Shown here: in pieces, positions 1 through 6,326 of the stretch
Layout of the letters: each line of letters opens with the position of its first letter
How positions within the stretch are numbered: position 1 is the stretch's first letter
Source of the DNA: Phascolarctobacterium sp.
GTDB taxonomy: Bacteria; Bacillota; Negativicutes; Acidaminococcales; Acidaminococcaceae
Assembly (NCBI GenBank): GCA_016302525.1
Contig: JAEDNJ010000001.1
Location: forward strand, 1-29,778
Direction: 5' to 3'
Length of the DNA: 29,778 nucleotides
Notes under the pieces: model-generated
Seen by the model: the letters and a program-made list of their open reading frames with translations, nothing else
What the model was told of the DNA's origin: nothing
Database searches by the model: none
Program-made: the position numbers and the translations under genes

Positions 1-423
1 ACAGGCGAGGAATATTGGCGCCATGCTTTAGAGATTTTGAAGGCAGAAAAAAAGAATGCTATGGTTTCCTGTGCCAGAGCGGGCAGGGTGGCCAGCTTTA
101 AGAATAATGTTTTAGTGATTTCCTTTGCAAGGACGGGTGGCTTTCAGTGTGACCGTATGAACAAGGAGGACTATCACAGGGCCTTTGAGGATGCGCTGCT
201 AAGACAAACGCGGCAGGCGATTCAGCTGCGTTGCGTGATGGAAGGCGCTGCTATGTCGGCTGCTCCTAGAACAGCGGTACAAAAAAAGGCTATGCCAGCA
301 ATGAAGGCTGTAGAAAATAAACAAACAGCTGCCGCACCAGCCGAGGCTGTGGCGACAGAAGCACTGCCAGAGAGGCTGCAAAAGGCAAAGCAGCTCTTTG
401 GTGGCTCAATACAAAAACTTTAA
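1..423 (+). CDS. dnaX: DNA polymerase III subunit gamma/tau, C-terminal end (partial)
   Basis: The reading frame is open from base 1, so this is the 3' end of a gene that begins upstream; about 140 residues are visible. They include a W-x-H-A-L-E-I-L-K stretch followed by a beta-rich segment (VASFKNNVLVISF) and a helical N-K-E-D-Y-x-R-A-F-E segment, which resembles the C-terminal domain of firmicute DnaX. A low-complexity Ala/Glu tail follows. DnaX is the clamp-loader ATPase of the replicative polymerase; the ATPase part is outside the window. The call leans on context: ybaB and recR directly downstream are the classic dnaX-ybaB-recR order. Without that context the fragment alone would be a weak match. 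Confidence 0.8.
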   Translation, partial: TGEEYWRHALEILKAEKKNAMVSCARAGRVASFKNNVLVISFARTGGFQCDRMNKEDYHRAFEDALLRQTRQAIQLRCVMEGAAMSAAPRTAVQKKAMPAMKAVENKQTAAAPAEAVATEALPERLQKAKQLFGGSIQKL

Positions 424-447
424 GATGAAATTTAAGGAGGATTTACT

Positions 448-771
448 ATGTTTCCAGGTGGTATGGGCAATATGCAAGGTATGATGAAAAGGGTGCAAAA
501 GATGCAGGCTGATATGCTGAAAATGCAAGAAAAGCTGCAAGCTAGCAAGTTTGAGAACTCTGTTGGCGGCGGCGCAGTTTCTGTTGTTTTGACTGGCAAG
601 AAGGAGCTGGTATCCATCAAGATTAACCCTGAGGCTGTTGATGTTGACGATATGGAAATGCTGGAGGATATGATTGTCAGCGCTATCAATGAGTGTATGC
701 ATAAAATTGACGAAACCTCTGATAAGGAAATGACCAAGATTACCGGCGGTATGAAGCTGCCCGGAATGTAA
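448..771 (+). CDS. ybaB: YbaB/EbfC family nucleoid-associated protein
   Basis: This 107-aa protein matches the small DNA-binding YbaB/EbfC family in length and layout. The N-terminus is Met/Gly/Gln-rich, then come a long helix (residues about 12-35), a GGGAVSVVLTGKKELVSIKI beta segment, and a helical C-terminal part with D-M-E-M-L-E-D and an N-E-C-M-H-K-I segment. The family forms dimers that bind DNA and affect nucleoid structure; its link to RecR is mainly by gene order. An AAGGAGG ribosome site lies at 434-440, eight bases before the ATG. It sits 24 bp after dnaX and 4 bp before recR, so the three are almost certainly one transcript. Confidence 0.93.
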   Translation: MFPGGMGNMQGMMKRVQKMQADMLKMQEKLQASKFENSVGGGAVSVVLTGKKELVSIKINPEAVDVDDMEMLEDMIVSAINECMHKIDETSDKEMTKITGGMKLPGM

Positions 772-775
772 GAAG

Positions 776-1375
776 ATGGCGAGACTAATTCGCCCTCTGG
801 CAAATCTCTATGAACAGCTGCGGCGCTTGCCCGGAGTTGGCTCTAAGACGGCTATGCGCCTAGCCTATCACATTATGGATATGCCGGCCGAGGATGTAGC
901 CCAGCTGACCCAGGCTCTCACAAACGCTAAGCAGCAGATTCATTACTGCAGGCAGTGCTTTAACCTGACAGATGCCCAGCTGTGCGAAATTTGCAGCGAC
1001 GATAGGCGCGACAGATTTACCATTTGCGTGGTAGAGCAGCCTCAGGATATTGCGGCTATGGAGCGTAGTCACGGCTATCACGGGCTGTATCATGTGCTGC
1101 ATGGGGCCCTTTCTCCCTTAGATGGCATTGGTCCCGATAAGCTCAGAATCAGGGAGCTGTTTCAACGCTTGCAGCAGGAGTCTGTCACTGAGGTGATTCT
1201 TGCCACTAATTCTGATGTCGAGGGAGAGGCTACGGCAACCTATCTGGCGCAGCTGCTGAAGCCTGCCGGGATTACGGTGAGCCGCATTGCGCATGGCTTG
1301 CCTGTAGGCGGCGACTTAGAATATGCTGATGAGGTAACGCTTTCTCGCGCCCTAGAAAACAGGCGCATTATTTAA
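776..1375 (+). CDS. recR: Recombination mediator RecR
   Basis: RecR works with RecF/RecO to load RecA on single-stranded gaps. The 199 residues match the usual family length. Visible parts: a helix-hairpin-helix with L-P-G-V-G-S-K-T (residues about 15-30), a four-cysteine zinc finger (C58, C61, C70, C73), a Toprim domain from about residue 80 (VVEQPQD, then ATNSDVEGEATATYL) and the C-terminal HGLPVGGDLEYADEVTL segment typical of RecR. The ATG at 776 lies 4 bp after the ybaB stop with only a weak purine stretch (AAGAAG), suggesting translational coupling to ybaB. All expected key residues are present. Confidence 0.97.
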   Translation: MARLIRPLANLYEQLRRLPGVGSKTAMRLAYHIMDMPAEDVAQLTQALTNAKQQIHYCRQCFNLTDAQLCEICSDDRRDRFTICVVEQPQDIAAMERSHGYHGLYHVLHGALSPLDGIGPDKLRIRELFQRLQQESVTEVILATNSDVEGEATATYLAQLLKPAGITVSRIAHGLPVGGDLEYADEVTLSRALENRRII

Positions 1376-1413
1376 GGCTTGTTAAATAGAGCCGTAAAAA
1401 GAGGGGAAGGTTT

Positions 1414-1701
1414 ATGGAATATTTATCTGATTTGGCGGCAGGGGCTGGCCTGGGCAACATGGGAACCCTAGGGACCCTGCTGGTAGGCGTGCTGCTCCTG
1501 CTCATTGTCGTGAAGCTGTTCACCCTGCCCATCAGGCTGGTGTGGAATGGCCTCATAGGGGCTGCTATGCTGTGGCTCTTTAATTTAGTGGCTGGCATTT
1601 TTGGCTTCACTGTCAAAATTACCGTGCTCAAGGCGCTCATTGCCGGCTTCTTTGGCGTTGTAGGCGCTGCAGCAGTCATCTTGTTTGAGTTTTTTGGCTA
1701 A
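1414..1701 (+). CDS. bofA: BofA-like (pro-sigma-K processing inhibitor family) membrane protein
   Basis: A 95-aa, highly hydrophobic protein with two or three likely membrane segments (about 19-38, 46-64, 70-93) and a central K-L-F-T-L-P-I-R motif. In Bacillus, BofA lies just downstream of recR and inhibits the SpoIVFB protease that activates sigma-K late in sporulation. Position and hydropathy here match that family. A GAGGGGAAGG ribosome site (about 1400-1409) precedes the ATG. Nothing else in the window indicates sporulation apart from a SpoIVB-type peptidase domain at 7851-9512, so the function may differ from that in Bacillus. The family call is fairly secure, the role is not. Confidence 0.8.
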   Translation: MEYLSDLAAGAGLGNMGTLGTLLVGVLLLLIVVKLFTLPIRLVWNGLIGAAMLWLFNLVAGIFGFTVKITVLKALIAGFFGVVGAAAVILFEFFG

Positions 1702-1725
1702 AGAGACAGCAATTTAATAATTACG

Positions 1726-1769
1726 AGAACCTTGACTAGGCTTTGGCGCCTATTTAAGGTTCTTTTTTA
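1726..1769 (+). terminator. Rho-independent terminator after bofA
   Basis: An 8-bp outer stem AGAACCTT (1726-1733) pairs with AAGGTTCT (1756-1763); inside it TAGGC (1737-1741) pairs with GCCTA (1748-1752). The 3' arm runs into a T-rich tail. It closes the dnaX-ybaB-recR-bofA transcript. Confidence 0.88.
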
Positions 1770-2022
1770 TACAAAAGCTTAGTATATATTTATCTTGAAT
1801 TAAATATATAACTAAACTGAAAGAAAAGGTTAAGAGATTTAATAATCCCTTTTTAAGTGTCCATATTATAGGCTTTGCTATAGTATATTGCTAGCTTAGA
1901 ATAAAACTAGAAGAGAGTAATAAACAGTAAAATCAGATTTTTACTAAAGGAAGGATGATTGAAGCGGCGAAGAGAAAATGAAGAAAAGAAACCAACAAAG
2001 AAAAGAAGAAAAGAGAAGTCTC

Positions 2023-2169
2023 ACTTATACAATAGCGTTTGACTTTATTTTTTTTCACTAGTTTACAAAAATATTTTTTTAGAGGGGTTTTGACGAGCAG
2101 CTTTACAAAACAAAAAATATTTTTCTGGAGATAGTGAAAAAAATTATTTTCAAACGCTATTGTATAAGT
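2023..2169. repeat. 147-bp near-perfect palindrome (MITE-like or giant hairpin)
   Basis: The outer arms are 38 bases each (2023-2060 and 2132-2169); by hand alignment 34 of 38 positions pair, including an unbroken outermost 20 (ACTTATACAATAGCGTTTGA). Pairing resumes further in with AAAAATATTTTTT on both sides, so most of the element can fold into one long hairpin. No coding capacity is present. I could not find a clear target-site duplication at its edges. A miniature inverted-repeat transposable element is the leading idea; a large transcription-blocking hairpin is the alternative. Confidence 0.75.
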
Positions 2170-2229
2170 AGGGGGATAGATATAGCAGTTGGCTACAAGG
2201 ATGAGGGGGAATTGTAGCTAATATTGTGC

Positions 2230-2335
2230 AAAAGTGTAAATTTTTACCCTAAAAAACACAAAAAGTGTAAACTTGATGTTAAAATTACAAAAATACTGTA
2301 TACAATGAGACAGAACAGTTTTTCTTTGGTATAAT
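2230..2335 (+). promoter_or_regulatory. Symporter promoter with twin direct repeats and a palindrome
   Basis: The -10 is TATAAT (2330-2335), with GAGACA (2307-2312) as a moderate -35 at a 17-base spacing. Two copies of AAAAGTGTAAA lie at 2230-2240 and 2261-2271, start to start 31 bp, about three helical turns. An 8-bp palindrome TGTATACA (2297-2304) sits just upstream of the -35. These look like activator or repressor sites; the cognate regulator is not in the window. Confidence 0.55.
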
Positions 2336-2369
2336 AGCTTCAACACAAATTTTATAGGGGGATTGTATT

Positions 2370-3572
2370 ATGAATCTGACAACAAAAATTTTAATTGGTT
2401 TGGCTCTCGGTATTATTGCCGGCTTAGAGCTGGGCGCTGAAGGCGTTGCCTTCGCAAAGACCTGGATTGGACCTTTAGGTACAATCTTTATGAACATGAT
2501 CAAGATGGTCATCGTTCCTCTGGTTTTCTCTTCTCTGGTGGTTGGTGTCTGCAACCTGGGCGACATTAAAAAGGTTGGCCGTATCGGCATGAAAACTGTT
2601 GCTTATTACCTGGGAACCACTGCATTTGCAATCATCATTGGTTTAGGCTTTGGTACTCTGTTCCAACCTGGTGTTGGCATGACTATGCCGGGCGCTGGCG
2701 TAAAGGTTGCTGCTAAGGCTGCTCCTTCCATCATGAAGGTTATCGTTGGCATTTTCCCGACTAACCCGCTGGATGCTATGCTGAAGGCTAATATGCTGCA
2801 AATCATCGTATTTGCTCTGTTCGTTGGCGTTGGTATCGTTGCTGTTGAAGAAAAGGGCGAATACCTGAAACGCACCATCGACGGCTTAGCAGAGGTTTGC
2901 TACAAAATCGTAGGCATGATTATGACCGTGGCTCCTATCGGCGTATTTGGCCTGATTACTCCTGTAGTTGCTGCTAATGGTCCTGCAGTTTTACTGCCCC
3001 TGCTGAAGGTTGTTCTGGCAGTTTACCTGGCTTGTATCGTCCATGCAGTTGTAGTTTACGGCGCTATGCTGAAAATTATCGGCGGCTGTGATGTTATTAA
3101 GTTCTTCAAGGAAGTATCTCCTGCATCCTTAATGGCATTCTCCTCCTGCTCCTCCGCTGGTACTCTGCCTGTAACCATGGCTTGTGCTAAGAAGCTTGGT
3201 ATCTCTAAAGACGTTTACTCCTTCGTATTGCCCTTAGGCGCTACCATCAACATGGACGGCACCGCTGCTTACCAAGGCGTTTGCGCTCTGTTCATTGCGC
3301 AACTGTACGGCATTGATTTAAGTGCTGCTCAATACGGCACCATCATCGTAACCGGTACTCTCGCTTCTATCGGTACTGCTGGTGTTCCTGGCGCCGGCTT
3401 CATCATGCTGACCATGATTCTGACCGCTTTAGGTCTGCCTCTGGAGGGCTCTGCTCTTATCGCTGGTATCGACCGTATTCTGGATATGCCTCGTACCTCT
3501 GTTAACATCACTGGTGACGCAACCGTTGCTTACCTGGTTGGCAAGAGTGAGGCAGCTAGACAAGAAGCTTAA
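2370..3572 (+). CDS. Dicarboxylate/amino acid:cation symporter (DAACS family)
   Basis: A 400-aa polytopic inner-membrane carrier of the GltP/DctA type that couples uptake of glutamate/aspartate or C4-dicarboxylates to H+ or Na+. Diagnostic motifs are the serine-rich hairpin SCSSAGTLPVTMACAKK (about residues 255-275), P-L-G-A-T-I-N-M-D-G-T-A (about 289-300), the second hairpin G-T-A-G-V-P-G-A-G, and D-R-I-L-D-M-P-R-T-x-V-N-I-T-G-D-A near the C-terminus, which forms the substrate site. Sequence alone does not settle the substrate. AGGGGGA (about 2356-2362) is the ribosome site. Codons are unusually rich in ATC, GAC, AAC, TTC and CGT compared with neighbours, suggesting very high expression. It is monocistronic, with its own promoter and terminator. 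Confidence 0.95.
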   Translation: MNLTTKILIGLALGIIAGLELGAEGVAFAKTWIGPLGTIFMNMIKMVIVPLVFSSLVVGVCNLGDIKKVGRIGMKTVAYYLGTTAFAIIIGLGFGTLFQPGVGMTMPGAGVKVAAKAAPSIMKVIVGIFPTNPLDAMLKANMLQIIVFALFVGVGIVAVEEKGEYLKRTIDGLAEVCYKIVGMIMTVAPIGVFGLITPVVAANGPAVLLPLLKVVLAVYLACIVHAVVVYGAMLKIIGGCDVIKFFKEVSPASLMAFSSCSSAGTLPVTMACAKKLGISKDVYSFVLPLGATINMDGTAAYQGVCALFIAQLYGIDLSAAQYGTIIVTGTLASIGTAGVPGAGFIMLTMILTALGLPLEGSALIAGIDRILDMPRTSVNITGDATVAYLVGKSEAARQEA

Positions 3573-3599
3573 GTCTCTATTGCTAAATAAACTTATCTT

Positions 3600-3633
3600 A
3601 AAAAGTCTCGCTCATTTCGGGCGAGACTTTTTT
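3600..3633 (+). terminator. Rho-independent terminator after the symporter gene
   Basis: A 12-bp stem, AAAAAGTCTCGC (3600-3611) with GCGAGACTTTTT (3621-3632), a 9-base loop and a run of six T (3628-3633). Confidence 0.93.
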
Positions 3634-3675
3634 GTTGCCCCTTAACTATTGTTACTTCCCTAAATTCCTTGCTAT

Positions 3676-3704
3676 TTGTGACAAGCTGTAGTAAAATATA
3701 TATC
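3676..3704 (+). promoter_or_regulatory. Possible promoter for the 61-aa gene and murA
   Basis: TTGTGA (3676-3681) and TATATC (3699-3704) are spaced by 17 bases, upstream of the gene at 3767 and downstream of a strong terminator, so some promoter is needed here. Both boxes are only moderate matches. Confidence 0.35.
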
Positions 3705-3766
3705 CGTAGAACTGTCATTAATTACGAAGAACACTAAGGTGTAGATAAATCTGGGGAGGCAAAATA

Positions 3767-3952
3767 ATGGCTGATGTAACAAGTAACCTTGCTGGTAATA
3801 AAATGCTAATGTTAAAACAGGAAATGGCTGCTTTGCGTGAGGCTATAGCTGCCTGTGCGGACGAGGAGCAAAAGAAGAAGCTACGCCGTGAGCTGATGGA
3901 TAAGGAAACCTATTATAATGTACTTGCTGATAGACAGAGAATGGGCTATTAA
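3767..3952 (+). CDS. Small hypothetical protein, helical, upstream of murA
   Basis: A 61-aa protein I do not recognise. It is charged and almost entirely helical: a Met/Leu/Ala-rich first helix (about residues 13-30) and a Lys/Glu/Arg-rich second one (about 33-58), so a short coiled-coil hairpin is likely. No signal peptide or membrane segment is seen. The start is supported by a GGGGAGG ribosome site at about 3750-3756 before the ATG. It lies 27 bp ahead of murA with no terminator between, so it is probably co-transcribed with murA and mbl. Good ribosome site and spacing make it likely real, but no function can be assigned. Confidence 0.7.
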   Translation: MADVTSNLAGNKMLMLKQEMAALREAIAACADEEQKKKLRRELMDKETYYNVLADRQRMGY

Positions 3953-3979
3953 GGTCTTGCTATAAATTTGGAGGAAAAT

Positions 3980-5242
3980 GTGGAAAAGCTTATTGTAAGG
4001 GGCGGCAACCGTTTGGTGGGCACTGTTAAAACCAGTGGCGCCAAGAATGCGGTGCTTCCCATTATTGTTGCAGCGATTTTAAGCAAATCTCCTAGCCATT
4101 TGGACGAGGTGCCAATGCTGGAGGATGTCAAAACCATCAGCGAGGTTTTGCGCTGCCTGGGTGTGCGGGTGGAAACCCCTGCTCCCAACGAATTGGATAT
4201 AGATAGTACAGAAATTACTGCCTGCGAGGCTCCCTATGAGCTGGTGCGCAATATGCGTGCCTCCTTCCTGGTTATGGGTCCCCTGCTGGCTCGGATGGGC
4301 AGAGCGCGCATTTCTATGCCAGGTGGCTGCGCTATTGGCGCTCGTCCCATAGATATTCATCTGAAGGGGCTGGAAGCCTTGGGTGCTACCTTCGTGCAGG
4401 GGCATGGCTACATTGAGGGAACTGCTCCTGAGGGCGGCTTAAGGGGTAATCACATTTATTTTGATTTTCCCAGCGTAGGCGCTACCGAGAATATTATGAT
4501 GGCAGCAGCCTTAGCCGAGGGCACAACCGTGCTGGAAAATGCTGCGCAGGAGCCGGAGATTGTTGATCTGGCGAACTATTTGAACAAGATGGGCGCTAAA
4601 ATTCGCGGTGCAGGCACTAATGTCATTCGCATTGAGGGCGTGAAGGAGCTGCACGGCGCCGAATATACCATTGTTCCCGACCGCATTGAGGCAGGCACCT
4701 ACATGATTGCTGCCGCTATGACGAAGGGTGATGTGGTGATTGAAAATGTGCTGCCTGAGCATCAAAGTGCCTTGATTGCCAAGCTCAGAGAGGCTGGGGC
4801 AACAGTTTATGAGGATATTGATAAGATTAGAGTTATTGGCGGCGAGCATTTAAAAGCTATTTCTGTAAAAACCCTGCCCTATCCCGGTTTTCCCACCGAT
4901 ATGCAGGCTCAGCTCATGGCGATGATGGTGACCTGCGAGGGGCGCAGCAAGGTGCAGGAAACGGTTTTTGAAAATCGCTTTATGCACGTTATTGAGCTCA
5001 ACAGAATGGGTGCCAACATTATTACCGAGGGTCGTGGAGCTATTATTGAGGGCCCCAGCAGACTGACAGGCTGTGATGTGAGGGCTACCGACCTGCGTGC
5101 TGGCGCGGCGATGATTTTGGCCGGACTTGTGGCTGAGGGAACAACTCGTATTAGTGAGCTGCGTCATATTGACAGGGGCTATGAAAATATCGTAGAAAAG
5201 TTTAAGAGCCTTGGTGCTGATATTGAGCGCGTAGAGCTATAG
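3980..5242 (+). CDS. murA: UDP-N-acetylglucosamine 1-carboxyvinyltransferase MurA
   Basis: MurA transfers enolpyruvate from PEP to UDP-GlcNAc, the first committed step of peptidoglycan synthesis in the cytoplasm. Seen: the N-terminal K-T-S-G-A-K-N-A motif, the active-site loop [11 protein letters not shown] with its catalytic Cys (C117 from this start), and the P-T-D-M-Q-A-Q motif in the C-terminal half. Length (420 aa) is normal. I chose the GTG at 3980 because GGAGG (3970-3974) lies five bases upstream; the TTG at 3968 overlaps that ribosome site and would add four residues. The catalytic residue is Cys rather than Asp, so the enzyme should be fosfomycin-sensitive by family rules. It is followed after 10 bp by mbl. 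Confidence 0.97.
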   Translation: MEKLIVRGGNRLVGTVKTSGAKNAVLPIIVAAILSKSPSHLDEVPMLEDVKTISEVLRCLGVRVETPAPNELDIDSTEITACEAPYELVRNMRASFLVMGPLLARMGRARISMPGGCAIGARPIDIHLKGLEALGATFVQGHGYIEGTAPEGGLRGNHIYFDFPSVGATENIMMAAALAEGTTVLENAAQEPEIVDLANYLNKMGAKIRGAGTNVIRIEGVKELHGAEYTIVPDRIEAGTYMIAAAMTKGDVVIENVLPEHQSALIAKLREAGATVYEDIDKIRVIGGEHLKAISVKTLPYPGFPTDMQAQLMAMMVTCEGRSKVQETVFENRFMHVIELNRMGANIITEGRGAIIEGPSRLTGCDVRATDLRAGAAMILAGLVAEGTTRISELRHIDRGYENIVEKFKSLGADIERVEL

Positions 5243-5252
5243 GAGAAAAAAG

Positions 5253-6275
5253 ATGTTAAAAAGCTTAGATATTGGTATTGATTTGGGTACTGCCAATATT
5301 CTTGTTTATGTTAAAGGCAAGGGCATTGTGCTGAAGGAGCCCTCTGTTGTTGCCATTGATAAGGTCAAGAACAAGGTTTTGGCAGTAGGTAATGATGCAA
5401 GAGAAATGCTGGGGCGTTCTCCCGGAAGTATTCAGGCCATCCGTCCGCTGAAGGAGGGTGTTATCGCTAACTATACTGTCACCCAAAAGCTGTTGGCCTA
5501 TGTTATCCAAAAGGTGGCAGGCAGAAGTATGTTCTTTAAGCCCAGGGTTATGACCTGTGTGCCTATTGGCATTACCTCTGTAGAAAAGCGTGCCGTTATG
5601 GAGGCCACTACTCAGGGTGGCGCTTCAAAAACCTATTTAATCGAAGAACCCTTAGCAGCAGCCCTTGGTGCAGGCTTAGATATTTCTGTACCCAGAGGTA
5701 ATATGGTTGTCGATATTGGCGGCGGTACTACGGATATTGCTGTGCTCAGCTTAGGCGGTATCGTTGTAGATGCTTCTATTCGCATTGGCGGCGATCATTT
5801 TGATGAGTGTATCGTAAGATATGTTAAAAAGGAGCATAATGTTTCTATCGGTGAACGCACTGCCGAGGAAATCAAGATGAAGGTGGCGACTGTTTCCAAG
5901 GATGGCCGTAATGAGAGCATTACTGTGAGAGGTCGTGATATGGTGACAGGTCTGCCTACCAGCCTGAGTGTAAACTCTGCTGAATGTCGCGAAGCCTTGG
6001 AGGACTCTGTAGCCTCCTTATTGGCTACTGTGCGTGGTGTTTTGGAGAAATGTCCGCCAGAGCTGGCTGCCGACATTGTCGATAACGGCATTTACATGAC
6101 GGGCGGCGGTGCTATGCTGGACGGCTTAGCAGAGGTAATGCAAAGGGAAACCGGCATTACTACACATATTGCAGAAAATCCTCTGGACTGTGTAGCCCTC
6201 GGCACGGGCAAGGCTTTGGAGAATTTAGACAAGCTCCATCCCGGTACGATTTATAATTCCTCTAATTTAGTGTAA
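5253..6275 (+). CDS. mbl: MreB/Mbl family rod-shape cytoskeletal ATPase
   Basis: A 340-aa actin-like protein that forms membrane-associated filaments guiding side-wall peptidoglycan synthesis. Seen: the phosphate-1 motif D-I-G-I-D-L-G-T-A-N (about residues 6-15), K-G-K-G-I-V-L-K-E-P-S-V-V-A, phosphate-2 D-I-G-G-G-T-T-D-I-A (about 153-162) and the adenosine motif M-T-G-G-G-A-M-L-D-G (about 283-292). The K-G-I-V-L-x-E-P form and the position after murA favour Mbl over MreB; mreB is also an acceptable name. AGGAG (5241-5245) overlaps the murA stop, so the two are translated from one message. In Bacillus, sporulation genes lie between murA and mbl; here they are absent. Confidence 0.93.
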   Translation: MLKSLDIGIDLGTANILVYVKGKGIVLKEPSVVAIDKVKNKVLAVGNDAREMLGRSPGSIQAIRPLKEGVIANYTVTQKLLAYVIQKVAGRSMFFKPRVMTCVPIGITSVEKRAVMEATTQGGASKTYLIEEPLAAALGAGLDISVPRGNMVVDIGGGTTDIAVLSLGGIVVDASIRIGGDHFDECIVRYVKKEHNVSIGERTAEEIKMKVATVSKDGRNESITVRGRDMVTGLPTSLSVNSAECREALEDSVASLLATVRGVLEKCPPELAADIVDNGIYMTGGGAMLDGLAEVMQRETGITTHIAENPLDCVALGTGKALENLDKLHPGTIYNSSNLV

Positions 6276-6286
6276 GCTTTTTGATG

Positions 6287-6316
6287 AATACACAGCGCAA
6301 GCTGTGTATTTTTATT
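6287..6316 (+). terminator. Hairpin terminator after mbl, just ahead of the next gene
   Basis: A perfect 10-bp stem AATACACAGC (6287-6296) with GCTGTGTATT (6301-6310) around a GCAA tetraloop, then TTTATT. It ends about 10-20 bases before the candidate starts of the next gene, occupying the space where its ribosome site should be. Confidence 0.8.
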
Positions 6317-6326
6317 GATGACTATG

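Larger units (their letters stand above)
1770..2369. other. AT-rich gene-free region between bofA and the symporter gene
   Basis: About 600 bases without a convincing gene and visibly richer in A+T than its surroundings. It holds an AT-rich inverted repeat at about 1778-1815 (arms AGTATATATTTA and TAAATATATAACT around an 8-base loop), a purine-rich stretch (about 1945-2020), the 147-bp palindrome at 2023-2169, and the symporter promoter region. Two tiny open frames (ATG at 1955 with a purine-rich upstream, 8 codons; ATG at 1978, 27 codons, running into the palindrome) are not convincing genes. Confidence 0.7.

Noticed and set aside
1978-2061. 27-codon frame running into the palindrome
   Set aside because: Composition is only a purine-rich stretch, there is no clear ribosome site of its own, and it ends inside the repeat arm.
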